Below are positions 11,513 to 18,554 of a DNA stretch of 19,153 nucleotides, in pieces (positions within the stretch are counted from its first letter, which is position 1; every line of letters starts with the position of its first letter). A program made the position numbers and the translations under genes. This DNA is from UBA1479 sp963972065. GTDB taxonomy: Bacteria > Pseudomonadota > Alphaproteobacteria > Rhodospirillales > Casp-alpha2. The DNA lies in NCBI GenBank assembly GCA_963972065.1, contig CAXAVJ010000070.1, positions 1 through 19,153 of the forward strand, in the 5' to 3' direction. Under the pieces are notes generated by a model, which saw only the letters and a list, made by a program, of their open reading frames with translations, was not told the DNA's origin and did not search any database.

Positions 11513-12415
11513 ATGACCAATCTTGCGGGACGGACGATCGGGTTCATCGGGCTGGGCCTGATGGGCAAGCCCATGGCGCGGAATTTGATGCGGGCCGGGG
11601 CCAAACTGGTCATCACCAACCGCTCGCAAGGCGTCATCGAGGAACTGGCCCGGGAAGGCATGACCCCGGCGGCCAACCCCCGCGCCGCGGCGGAGGCATC
11701 CGACGTCGTCATCTGCATGCTGTCGGACACCCCGGCGCTGGAAAAGGTGCTGTTGGGCGAAGAGGGCGTGTTCAACGCGGCAAACCTACAGGGCAAGCTT
11801 GTCGTCGACATGGGCACGTCGAAGCTGCTGGTCACCCGCATGCTGGCGGCCAAGGCTCAGGAACTGGGGGCGGATTATGTGGATGCGCCCGTATCCGGCG
11901 GCACCCTGGGGGCTGAGGCCGGAAACCTGACAATCATGGCCGGCGGCACCGACGATGCCTTCGCCCGCGCCCTGCCGATCCTGGAAGTCATGGGCGCCAA
12001 GATCACCCATGTCGGCCCGACGGGGGCGGGGCAGGTCGCCAAGGCGGCCAATCAAGTCATCGTCGGCCTGAACATCGGCGCCGTGGCCGAGGCTCTGTCC
12101 CTGGCCCAAGCGGCGGGGGTCGATCCGGGCAAGGTCCGGGAAGCGCTGGGCGGTGGGTTCGCCGACTCGCGCATTCTCGAAGTCCACGGCCTGCGCATGG
12201 TCGAGGGCAAGTTCACGCCGGGGGCGCGCTGCCCGATCCAGCGCAAGGACATGGACCAGGCCATGGAACTGGCAGACCATCTTGGGATTGAATTACCGGC
12301 GACGGCCTTGAGCCGCGACCTTTACGACCGGGTGATCGCCGCCGGCGACGGCGACCTGGACCACGCGGGACTGATCCGCGCCATTCGTCCGGACTGGCCG
12401 GTGAACGAGAAATAG
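11513..12415 (+). CDS. NAD(P)-dependent beta-hydroxyacid dehydrogenase (GarR/GlxR or 3-hydroxyisobutyrate dehydrogenase family)
   Basis: Cytoplasmic oxidoreductase of 300 residues, full length for the family. The N-terminal Rossmann domain starts with GFIGLGLMGKPMARNLMRAG (about residues 9-28), whose GxGxMGxPMA pattern is diagnostic. The substrate loop DAPVSGGTLGAEAG (about 124-137) and GPTGAGQVAKAANQ with the catalytic Lys177 follow, then the helical C-terminal domain. The family reduces tartronate semialdehyde or oxidises 3-hydroxyisobutyrate and similar acids; the sequence alone does not separate these. No glyoxylate carboligase, hydroxypyruvate isomerase or valine-degradation genes are adjacent, so the pathway stays open. 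The start at 11513 has GGGGAG nine bases upstream. It is divergent from the AEC permease and convergent with the kinase gene, ending 18 bases from its stop. Confidence 0.9.
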   Translation: MTNLAGRTIGFIGLGLMGKPMARNLMRAGAKLVITNRSQGVIEELAREGMTPAANPRAAAEASDVVICMLSDTPALEKVLLGEEGVFNAANLQGKLVVDMGTSKLLVTRMLAAKAQELGADYVDAPVSGGTLGAEAGNLTIMAGGTDDAFARALPILEVMGAKITHVGPTGAGQVAKAANQVIVGLNIGAVAEALSLAQAAGVDPGKVREALGGGFADSRILEVHGLRMVEGKFTPGARCPIQRKDMDQAMELADHLGIELPATALSRDLYDRVIAAGDGDLDHAGLIRAIRPDWPVNEK

Positions 12416-12433
12416 CCCACGGCGGCGACGCGC

Positions 12434-14143
12434 CTATCCCGCGCCGACCACGCCTTTTCCGGACACCGCCACCGGCAGGGTGAAGGTCACCGTGGTGCCT
12501 TCGCCCACGACGCTATCGATGCGGATTTTGCCGCCCTGCATTTCGACCAGGGACTTCGATATGGACAGGCCGAGCCCCCAGCCCTTCTCAGCGGTGAAGG
12601 GGTTCTGATTGCGTTTCGCGAAGGGCTCCAGCAGGCGATCGATCAAGCGGGCGTCGATTCCGGGGCCATTGTCGGCGACGGAAACCGCCACGAAACCATC
12701 CGCGATCATGGCGGAAATCCACACCTTTCCCGACGGCGGCGTGAACTTGACCGCGTTGACGAGCAGATTGAGGAAGACTTGCTTCACCGCACGGGCATCG
12801 GCCAGCACAAGCGGCAGCCCCTCCGGCACGGTGAGATCGATGCTCATATTCTTTTGATAGGCCCGATCTCGTGCCGCATCGATACATTCGGCGGCAATGT
12901 CATGGATGGCGATCACTTCCGGGTCGTTCACGGCGGCCCCGGCCTCGATGGCCGAAATGTCCAGAAGGTCCTCGACCAGAGACAGAAGATAGGCCGCGCT
13001 GGTGTGGATATCCTTGGCGTACTCCTGGTACTTTCCGACACCGGGCGGACCGAAGTACTGTTTGTAGAGAATTTCCGAAAAGCCGATGATCGCGTTCAGC
13101 GGCGTCCGCAATTCGTGGCTCATGGTCGCGAGGAACCGGGTTTTGGCCTGGCTCGCGTCCTCGGCCAGGTGCAGGGCGCTTCGCAAGTCCTCCTGAACCG
13201 CCTTTTCCTGGGTGATATCGACCATGATGGTGATCAGGGCACGCTCGTTCCCCGCGCCCAGAAGGACAGGAATTTTATGGTTCCTGAGATGCTTCAGCCC
13301 GGCGCTGGGGAAGGTCCGCGTGGCTTCATAAATGCTGTTTTCCCCGCTCGCCATGACACTATTGTCCTTGTCGATAATGGCGCGGGCATCGCTTTCCGGG
13401 AACACGTCCCACATGGTCTTGCCGATCAAGGCTTCGGGGCTTGACCCGACCCAGGCGGCATAAGCCGGATTGGCCAGGAGAATTCTGCCGTCCCGGTCCT
13501 TGAGAGTCATGGCGTTGGGTCCGTTGTCGATGACGGACTGCAGGCGTGCCTCGCTCACGGCCAACGCCTTGCGGGTGTCGATCCGGTCGTCGATGTAGGC
13601 GAGGATCATGCCAAGGACCATCGTCGCCGGGGTGAAGGCGACCACGAAGGGCAGAGCGACGGTCTGCATGACCTTTTCGGCGACGGGCGCCGGCAATTGG
13701 GTGAACAGGCCGATGACGGCGATATTGACCACCAGCCCGAAGGCCAGCAGCGTCAGCCAGTTGAGCGGAAATCGGCCGGCCTTGTAGCCGGCGCGGAAGC
13801 CGATTCCCAGACAGACACAGGCGACGACGACCGCGACCCCGACGGGGGCACCACCACCGCCCAGATAGGCGCGGTAGCCGCCGGCGATGACCGCCGCGAT
13901 GGCACCGCAGATCGGGCCGCCGAACACGCCGGACAGACTGATGATGACGGAGCGCGGATCAAAGATGACGCCCGGCGCGATGGCCACGGGGGCCTCCATA
14001 CCGATCACGCAGATCGCGCCGAACAGCAGTCCGGAAAGGATTTTCCCAGTCAGTTCTCCGTTCGGCCATCGTTGCGCGATGAAGGCGTAGAGCAGGCAGA
14101 GCGACAGCAGCAACGAGGCCGCTTTGGCGAATTCAGCGACCAT
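12434..14143 (-). CDS. Membrane sensor histidine kinase: LytS-type 5TM sensor, PAS, HisKA, HATPase
   Basis: Inner-membrane sensor kinase of 569 residues. Residues 5-185 are strongly hydrophobic and carry the LytS/YehU 5TMR signature (GVIFDPRSVIISLSGVFGGP, then YRAYLGGGGAPVGV). A PAS domain spans about 195-315 (SVIDNGPNAMTLKDRDGRIL). The HisKA domain contains FLATMSHELRTPLNAIIGFSE with the phospho-accepting His343. The ATPase domain shows the N box (NLLVNAVKFTPPSG), G1 (DNGPGID) and G2 (GWGLGLSIS). The kinase is of the ordinary HisKA type, not the HWE/HisKA_2 type usually paired with ANTAR regulators. No partner response regulator with an intact aspartate is present; the divergent ANTAR gene across the spacer lacks it, so the partner is probably elsewhere. 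The ATG at 14143 has only a weak AGG-containing ribosome site. Confidence 0.92.
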   Translation of the reverse strand: MVAEFAKAASLLLSLCLLYAFIAQRWPNGELTGKILSGLLFGAICVIGMEAPVAIAPGVIFDPRSVIISLSGVFGGPICGAIAAVIAGGYRAYLGGGGAPVGVAVVVACVCLGIGFRAGYKAGRFPLNWLTLLAFGLVVNIAVIGLFTQLPAPVAEKVMQTVALPFVVAFTPATMVLGMILAYIDDRIDTRKALAVSEARLQSVIDNGPNAMTLKDRDGRILLANPAYAAWVGSSPEALIGKTMWDVFPESDARAIIDKDNSVMASGENSIYEATRTFPSAGLKHLRNHKIPVLLGAGNERALITIMVDITQEKAVQEDLRSALHLAEDASQAKTRFLATMSHELRTPLNAIIGFSEILYKQYFGPPGVGKYQEYAKDIHTSAAYLLSLVEDLLDISAIEAGAAVNDPEVIAIHDIAAECIDAARDRAYQKNMSIDLTVPEGLPLVLADARAVKQVFLNLLVNAVKFTPPSGKVWISAMIADGFVAVSVADNGPGIDARLIDRLLEPFAKRNQNPFTAEKGWGLGLSISKSLVEMQGGKIRIDSVVGEGTTVTFTLPVAVSGKGVVGAG

Positions 14144-14560
14144 GGTCCGACCAACCTAGCCTAAAGGGCAAGGGAAGATAACCAGACCGAAAGTGCAGGC
14201 TGAATCGCGCCGCTTTCGTCTGTCCCCATGCCGGGGCGGCGGGTCACACAGGGTGATGCGGGGCGCTGAGGAAGCGGGCCGGCGTATCGCCGGTAGCGGG
14301 CAAGAGCGCAATAGATTATTCTCTTTAATGCATATTTTTTACTCATTATAAAAATGTAGCTTATTTTTTATTCAATTATAGGAAAATTGCTGCGCTGCCC
14401 GCGTGTGAACGAAACCAGCTAACCGATTGCTTCGGCGTAAAATTTTATCACAAAGCCCGATTGGCACAGGACTTGCTGATTGCATATGCGAAGGGCGGGC
14501 CAAAAGACCCGCCGACGCCTGACACAAACAACAACAACAGCGGCAAACAAGAAAACGACA
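14144..14560. promoter_or_regulatory. Divergent kinase/ANTAR spacer with AT-rich island
   Basis: This 417-base spacer separates two divergent regulatory genes and should hold both promoters. Bases 14312-14392 are roughly 20% G+C, in sharp contrast to the G+C-rich surroundings, and contain several -10-like hexamers such as TATAAA at 14347-14352; no single -35/-10 pair is clearly best. On the kinase side there is a 6-bp hairpin CCGGCG-TAT-CGCCGG (14279-14293). On the ANTAR side there is a hairpin GGCGGG/CCCGCC with an eight-base loop (14494-14513), followed by a CA-rich unstructured leader. No protein-coding frame here is convincing. Confidence 0.5.
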
Positions 14561-15151
14561 ATGCGTGTGATGCTGGTAACGGATATCCCCGACGCGCTGG
14601 AGGCCATCATGGCCCATGCCGAGGGAACGGGTGGCGCGGTGCACGAGATCGTCGCCCTTGCCGCCCCCAATGAAACTCTTGCCGACAAAGCCCGTGACGC
14701 GTCTCCCGACGTGATCGTGGTGCATGTCGCCAAGCCCGAGGAATACTCCTTCACCGACCTGCAGAGTCTGAGCGAAGCAGCACCCCTGCCGATTATGTTC
14801 CTGGCCGACGACGCGCGGCCGGAAATCATGGCCCAGGCATCCCATGCCGGGGTCAACGCCTACCTGCCCGTGGACGCGGGGCTGAAGTCCTTTCCGACCC
14901 TGGCCGAATGGACTCGCGCCCAGTTCCTGACCGTCCGCGAATTGAAGAAGCGGTTGAAGGAAAAGGAAGACAAGCTTGCCGATCGCATCACCATCGAGCG
15001 CGCCAAGGGCATCGTCATGAAGTTGAAGGGCCTGGAAGAAGACACGGCCTACCACGAGATCCGCAAGCTGGCCATGAAGCGATCCCAGCCCATGCGGGTC
15101 ATCGCGGAACAGATCATCGACACGGAAAGCCTGGTGCTCTGCAAAGGATAA
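14561..15151 (+). CDS. NasT-like ANTAR RNA-binding antiterminator with degenerate receiver domain
   Basis: Cytoplasmic regulator of 196 residues with a receiver-like domain (1-115), a short coiled coil (about 128-142, LKKRLKEKEDKL) and a C-terminal ANTAR domain (about 140-190: IERAKGIVMKLKGLEEDTAYHEIRKLAM, then RVIAEQIID). ANTAR proteins bind paired RNA hairpins and prevent transcription termination; NasT relatives control nitrogen-assimilation operons. The receiver lacks the key residues: the phospho-acceptor position in PDVIVVHV is His55, the switch Thr/Ser is Ala82, and the conserved Lys near the end is not found (AYLPVDAG). Phosphorylation control is therefore unlikely. I chose the ATG at 14561 because the domain begins at once; the frame is open back to a TTG at 14480 but that part looks like leader. 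There is no good Shine-Dalgarno, only a CAA-rich leader. It converges on the cyanase operon. Confidence 0.88.
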   Translation: MRVMLVTDIPDALEAIMAHAEGTGGAVHEIVALAAPNETLADKARDASPDVIVVHVAKPEEYSFTDLQSLSEAAPLPIMFLADDARPEIMAQASHAGVNAYLPVDAGLKSFPTLAEWTRAQFLTVRELKKRLKEKEDKLADRITIERAKGIVMKLKGLEEDTAYHEIRKLAMKRSQPMRVIAEQIIDTESLVLCKG

Positions 15152-15187
15152 CGCCGCAGGATTTTTGAGTATCAAGTTTATCGATTT

Positions 15188-15219
15188 CTAAGTCCATCTC
15201 CTCCCAAGGACGGACTTAG
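15188..15219. terminator. Small stem-loop after the ANTAR gene
   Basis: CTAAGTCC at 15188-15195 pairs perfectly with GGACTTAG at 15212-15219 over a 16-base loop. It sits 37 bases after the ANTAR stop and directly before a larger hairpin, so the two form a tandem stem-loop between convergent genes. A role in ending or protecting the ANTAR transcript is likely. Confidence 0.45.
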
Positions 15220-15273
15220 GGAAGGCGGCGGGTCGGTATCGACAGCCACTCTCCTCGGGACCCGCCGCCTTCC
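15220..15273. terminator. Strong bidirectional hairpin between convergent transcripts
   Basis: A perfect 15-bp stem, GGAAGGCGGCGGGTC (15220-15234) with its reverse complement at 15259-15273, encloses a 24-base loop. It lies between the ANTAR gene stop and the end of the small-protein gene on the other strand. The plus strand continues with a pyrimidine-rich CTCCCCTCTTTCCC, a weak U-tract equivalent. It probably serves transcripts from both directions. Confidence 0.7.
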
Positions 15274-15319
15274 TCCCCTCTTTCCCGACAATTATTGACG
15301 GCAGGAAATCCGAAACGGC

Positions 15320-15589
15320 TCAGGCCGGTTCGGTCGCGGACAGGGCGGCGATGTCGTCGGCGTCGACCTGGGCCATGGGCTTGGCAATTTTCCAGGTCAG
15401 GTTGGCCTGGGCATCCCCCATGACGGCGATCACCGTCTCCACGTCAGGGCAGCCGTCTTCATGGCAGCGCAGTTCGGACACCATCAGGATCGCTGCGTCG
15501 TCCAGGGCGAAGCGCCGGCGGACAAGCGCCTTGATGCGCGGGCCACTGCCATCGGGCGTGGCCCGCGACAGGCCGAGAATGTCATCCAT
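15320..15589 (-). CDS. Small conserved-looking protein with a CxxxxC motif, last gene of the cobW run
   Basis: A predicted soluble protein of 89 residues with no signal peptide or membrane segment. It begins MDDILGLSRATPDG, has a helix-like RIKALVRRRFALDDAAILMVSEL, then CHEDGCPDVETVIAVMG, and closes with KIAKPMAQVDADDIAAL. The CxxxxCP-x-x-ET segment is the only metal-binding candidate. I recall similar small alphaproteobacterial proteins of unknown function but cannot name a family. A strong ribosome site GGGAGG (15597-15602) lies seven bases before the ATG at 15589; the ATG immediately before it (15592) is four bases away. It follows the WD40 gene by 49 bases on the same strand, so it is probably co-transcribed with cobW and the WD40 gene. 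Function unknown; a role in metal handling is guessed from context only. Confidence 0.75.
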   Translation of the reverse strand: MDDILGLSRATPDGSGPRIKALVRRRFALDDAAILMVSELRCHEDGCPDVETVIAVMGDAQANLTWKIAKPMAQVDADDIAALSATEPA

Positions 15590-15638
15590 CATCGTGCCTC
15601 CCTGCTTCATGGTCGGAAGGCGCCTGACCAACGCCGGG

Positions 15639-16745
15639 TCAGGACACCACGGGCTCTAAAATGCGCATGACGGCGACCGCCCCGGCGGCGTCCGTGGCGA
15701 CCAGAGTCGCGCCGTCGGTGGCCCAGGCCAGGCCGGTGATCGCATGGCCGCTGGCGGGCCGGGCGATCATCGCCGTTTCCTGTTCGATGGCGCCGATCAA
15801 TACCGTACCGTCGGAATAGCCGCCGGCGACCACGTGGTCCGCCGGATGGGCCGCGACCTCGCGCACCACGCCGTCATAGACATAACCGAATTCCAACGGC
15901 GGCTTGCCCGACGGCCCCTTGCCCGAACAATCCCAGGACGTCACCGTGTCAGCGCCCGAGGCCGCCACGTACGCGCCGTCGGCGGTCCAGGCGACGGCGC
16001 GGATCTTGGACGGATAGCCCGACATCCGCATGCCCGTTCTGTCCTTCCAGCGCCAACAATGCATTTCCTTGTCCTGCATGGCGGAGACGATGAACAAGCC
16101 GTTGGGCGACCAGGCGACAGCGGTGTGAGAACCGTGCCAGTCGAGCCGCACGGGCTTCTGACTAGGCTCGGTCAATTTCCACACACTGACCCCGCCGTAA
16201 TGGGCGGCGGCGATCCGCGTGCCGTCGGGCGAGAAGCTAAGGCCCGCGACCGTTGAGGGATGATCCGATGCGACAAACACCACGCCCCCCTCGGCGTCGA
16301 GCACGGTCAGCCCCTTGGCGGCGGCGAAGGCGCGCAATCCCTTGCCCGCATGCACCGCGATCTCGCCGACCCAGGGCCCACCCGTTTCCGACAGCTTGGT
16401 GACGACGGAGCCGCCCAGGCGCAGCAACTCGCCCCCGTCCGTGCCGATCAGCACCCCCGCCCCGCCGATATCGACGGCGGCGGTGATGGGCGTTGCCGCA
16501 ATCTGGGCCAGCACCGACGGCTGGGCGCCGTCCAACGCCAGCCCGAGGCCGCGGATCGTGCCGTCGCCATAGCCGATGACGGCACGGGCTTCCGCCGGCT
16601 CGATGACCGTGAAGGTCGGATGCACGCCCACGGCCGGGCTTTCGCTGAGCTTGACCGAGGGCGAAATGATGCGCGCCCCCACGTCGGGATTGCCAGTACC
16701 GGCAAGTCCCATGGCGGCGGGATCGAACCCGGTGGCGCCCATCAT
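15639..16745 (-). CDS. WD40 repeat beta-propeller protein
   Basis: A 368-residue soluble protein made largely of about seven WD40-like blades, enough for one closed propeller. Clear blades read VAGLSFSPDGTRIAAAHYGG followed by VSVWKL, HTAVAWSPNGLFIVSAMQD followed by MHCWRW, IRAVAWTADGAYVAASGAD followed by VTSWD, VREVAAHPADHVVAGGYSDG, and ITGLAWATDGATLVATDAAG. There is no signal peptide or transmembrane segment, so it should be cytoplasmic and act as a protein-binding scaffold. Its ATG overlaps the cobW stop as ATGA, indicating translational coupling and a close functional link with the GTPase. No enzymatic domain is visible. The partner is unknown; CobW itself or its client protein are the natural candidates. 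Confidence 0.87.
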   Translation of the reverse strand: MMGATGFDPAAMGLAGTGNPDVGARIISPSVKLSESPAVGVHPTFTVIEPAEARAVIGYGDGTIRGLGLALDGAQPSVLAQIAATPITAAVDIGGAGVLIGTDGGELLRLGGSVVTKLSETGGPWVGEIAVHAGKGLRAFAAAKGLTVLDAEGGVVFVASDHPSTVAGLSFSPDGTRIAAAHYGGVSVWKLTEPSQKPVRLDWHGSHTAVAWSPNGLFIVSAMQDKEMHCWRWKDRTGMRMSGYPSKIRAVAWTADGAYVAASGADTVTSWDCSGKGPSGKPPLEFGYVYDGVVREVAAHPADHVVAGGYSDGTVLIGAIEQETAMIARPASGHAITGLAWATDGATLVATDAAGAVAVMRILEPVVS

Positions 16746-17710
16746 GCCGCCACCGTGCAGCTATCGAACGCCGTGCGAAGTTCGGCCTCGTCCAGGTTGC
16801 GGCCGATGAAGACCAAACGCGACGACCGCGCGTCGCCGCCCCAGGGGGCACCCCAGGCGCTGTCCATGACCATGTGCACGCCCTGGAAGACGTAGCGATT
16901 ATCCTGGCCGGACAGATTCAGAATGCCTTTGGTACGGAGAACGTCAACGCCACGTTCCGTGATGAAGCCGCGGATCCAGTTGGAAAATTTCTCTGGCTCA
17001 ATGGGGTTGTCGGTCTTCAGGCTGATCGAGATGATGTTCTCGTCGTGCTCGTGGTCGTCCTCTTCGTCCAGCAGGCCCGGCTCGAATTCCAGCACCCGGG
17101 AAAGATCGAACGCGCCGCGGTCGAGCACGTCGGCGATCGGCACCTGGCTTTTCACCGTCTCGATGACCTTGGCCATGCGGTTGAGGCTGGTGATCTTCGC
17201 CTTCACGGTATTCAGCTTGTCGGCGCCAACCAGGTCCGTCTTGTTGAGCAGGATGATGTCGGCGAAGGCGACCTGTTCGGCCAGCTCGTGCTCCTCGTCG
17301 ACGGCGTCCAGGAAATGGCAGGCGTCGACCACCGTGACCACGGCGTCGAGCGCAACCTTGGCCTGCACGTCCTCGTCCACGAAGAAAGTCTGCACCACCG
17401 GCGCCGGGTCGGCCAGGCCCGTGGTTTCGATGATCATGCCGTCGAAGTCGTCAGCGCGCTTCATCAGCGTCGAAATGATGCGGATCAGATCGCCGCGCAC
17501 GGTGCAGCAGATGCAGCCGTTGTTCATTTCGAAGATTTCCTCGTCGGCGTCGACGACCAGTTCGTTGTCGATGCCTTCCTCGCCGAATTCGTTGACGATG
17601 ACGGCGTATTTCTTGCCGTGCTGTTCCGTGAGGATCCGGTTCAGCAGGGTAGTTTTCCCGGCTCCCAGATATCCGGTGATCAGCGTCACGGGCACCTTTG
17701 CCTGTTGCAT
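16742..17710 (-). CDS. CobW/COG0523-family GTPase, putative metal chaperone
   Basis: G3E-family GTPase of 322 residues, predicted to deliver a transition metal (Zn, Co or Ni depending on subfamily) to a client. Walker A is GYLGAGKTT at about residues 13-21; the metal-binding CxCC motif is GCICC at Cys66/68/69; switch region IETTGLADPAP follows; the base-recognition motif is NKTDL. An acidic, His-containing linker (DEEDDHEHDEN) precedes the CobW C-terminal domain (RYVFQGVHMVMD, then RLVFIGRNLD). I chose the ATG at 17710 because the family begins a few residues before VTLITGYLG and because AAGGGAGC lies upstream; the frame is open to 17770 through a hairpin, which is unlikely to be coding. It follows hupE and is coupled to the WD40 gene. 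The metal cannot be told from sequence. Confidence 0.92.
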   Translation of the reverse strand: MQQAKVPVTLITGYLGAGKTTLLNRILTEQHGKKYAVIVNEFGEEGIDNELVVDADEEIFEMNNGCICCTVRGDLIRIISTLMKRADDFDGMIIETTGLADPAPVVQTFFVDEDVQAKVALDAVVTVVDACHFLDAVDEEHELAEQVAFADIILLNKTDLVGADKLNTVKAKITSLNRMAKVIETVKSQVPIADVLDRGAFDLSRVLEFEPGLLDEEDDHEHDENIISISLKTDNPIEPEKFSNWIRGFITERGVDVLRTKGILNLSGQDNRYVFQGVHMVMDSAWGAPWGGDARSSRLVFIGRNLDEAELRTAFDSCTVAA

Positions 17711-17734
17711 GTGGTCAGCGCTCCCTTGTGCTAA

Positions 17735-17762
17735 GCGGTTCGCCCGCCGTTGGGCGAACCGC
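17735..17762 (-). promoter_or_regulatory. 11-bp hairpin with AACGGC hexaloop in the hupE-cobW spacer
   Basis: On the transcribed strand GCGGTTCGCCC and GGGCGAACCGC form a perfect 11-bp stem closed by the six-base loop AACGGC (A at position 1, G at position 4). It ends 24 bases before the cobW ATG, just ahead of its ribosome site. No U-run follows, so it is not a standard terminator. The loop fits the consensus for ANTAR-bound RNAs, and the same loop recurs in the cynS-hupE spacer. Confidence 0.6.
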
Positions 17763-17784
17763 GTTTCCATTTCAGTCGGTGGCG

Positions 17785-17802
17785 GGGACGGCGCGTTGTC
17801 CC
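17785..17802 (-). promoter_or_regulatory. Companion hairpin upstream in the hupE-cobW spacer
   Basis: On the transcribed strand GGGAC and GTCCC pair over the eight-base loop AACGCGCC, which shares its first four bases with the following hairpin loop. It precedes that hairpin by 22 bases, the tandem arrangement seen in ANTAR target leaders. The loop is two bases longer than the consensus, so support is modest. Confidence 0.35.
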
Positions 17803-17836
17803 GTCACGCAGCACCCCGGTCTTGCAGGCTTAGGTC

Positions 17837-18505
17837 TTAGAGAAGGGCTTCGACGAGGAAGCCTTCGACATGTTCCAGTGTCAGGAACATGCCGATGCCG
17901 GCGACCACGGCACCCGTCAGGCGGGCTTCGATGGCCGTCGATTCCGTTGCTTTCCACAACTTCAAGGCAACCGTTCCGGCGGCGACGGCGATGCCGTACT
18001 GCAGAACGCCGAGACCGATCAGATAGCCGACCAGGACCTGGGCGCCCGCGCCGGCTTCCTGAGAAGCCATCGCTTCACCGAAGGCCGAGCCGTGGAACAG
18101 GCCGAATGCGGCGAACACGGCCAAGGCCGGAACGATACCGAGAGACCGCCCGGACAGCACCACCGCGCCCAGGGCCAGCAGCGACAGGCCGATGACGATT
18201 TCCTTGGCCGGCAGGCCGACGCCCAGGCTCATCATCAGACAACCCGCCAGCATGGCGGCGATGTAGCCGGCCGGAGCCATGAAGCGATGGCCGGTATAAA
18301 GCGCCGCGATGCCGACCAGCAGCACGAAGAACAGATGGTCGAAGCCGAGCAGCGGATGGCCGATGCCGGACAGCACGCCATGGGCAAACGTGGTCATGGG
18401 CGCCCCGCCCAGCGGGTGGTGGGCAAGCGCCGGGTCAGCCGCGAGAACTGCCGCCGTGCCGAGCGCCAGCGCCGGAACCAGGTTCGTGAGTTTGGTGCGG
18501 ATCAT
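17837..18505 (-). CDS. HupE/UreJ-family nickel/cobalt permease
   Basis: A 222-residue membrane protein of the HupE/UreJ family, which takes up Ni2+ or Co2+. A signal peptide covers residues 1-28 (cut after ALA), leaving a mature N-terminus HHPLGG that could bind metal. The family motif HPLLGFDH places His50, Asp56 and His57 in the first transmembrane helix (the HX5DH pattern), and LFHGSAFGEAM is the second conserved motif. About six hydrophobic helices follow the signal. No urease or hydrogenase genes are in view, so the metal user is not obvious; B12-dependent MetH in the same window makes cobalt an attractive but unproven choice. The ATG at 18505 has AGAGAGG nine bases upstream, lying partly in a small hairpin loop. 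Same strand as cynS upstream and cobW downstream. Confidence 0.9.
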   Translation of the reverse strand: MIRTKLTNLVPALALGTAAVLAADPALAHHPLGGAPMTTFAHGVLSGIGHPLLGFDHLFFVLLVGIAALYTGHRFMAPAGYIAAMLAGCLMMSLGVGLPAKEIVIGLSLLALGAVVLSGRSLGIVPALAVFAAFGLFHGSAFGEAMASQEAGAGAQVLVGYLIGLGVLQYGIAVAAGTVALKLWKATESTAIEARLTGAVVAGIGMFLTLEHVEGFLVEALL

Positions 18506-18511
18506 GGGTAG

Positions 18512-18525
18512 GTACCTCTCTGTAC
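18512..18525 (-). promoter_or_regulatory. Small hairpin masking the hupE ribosome site
   Basis: On the transcribed strand GTAC-AGAGAG-GTAC forms a 4-bp stem and a six-base loop that contains most of the hupE Shine-Dalgarno (AGAGAGG). Position 1 of the loop is A and position 4 is G. The stem is short and could be chance, but with the hairpin at 18555-18568 it makes a tandem pair. Confidence 0.3.
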
Positions 18526-18554
18526 TGATGAATTTTCATTGCGTGACGGACGGG

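Noticed and set aside
14494..14513. ANTAR-type hairpin in the leader of the ANTAR gene (autoregulation)
   Set aside because: The stem is fine, but the loop CCAAAAGA has eight bases and lacks A at 1 with G at 4; no convincing second hairpin lies beside it.
14480..14560. N-terminal extension of the ANTAR protein from a TTG at 14480
   Set aside because: It would add 27 residues rich in Arg and Thr before the receiver fold, which begins at the ATG at 14561.
12434..15151. Kinase and ANTAR protein as a cognate two-component pair
   Set aside because: They are divergent neighbours, but the ANTAR receiver lacks its aspartate and the kinase is not of the HisKA_2/HWE type usual for such pairs.
16874..17734. 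Plus-strand open frames opposite cobW and the WD40 gene
   Set aside because: The minus strand has Walker A, CxCC and WD40 repeats with ribosome sites and an ATGA overlap; the plus frames show none of these.
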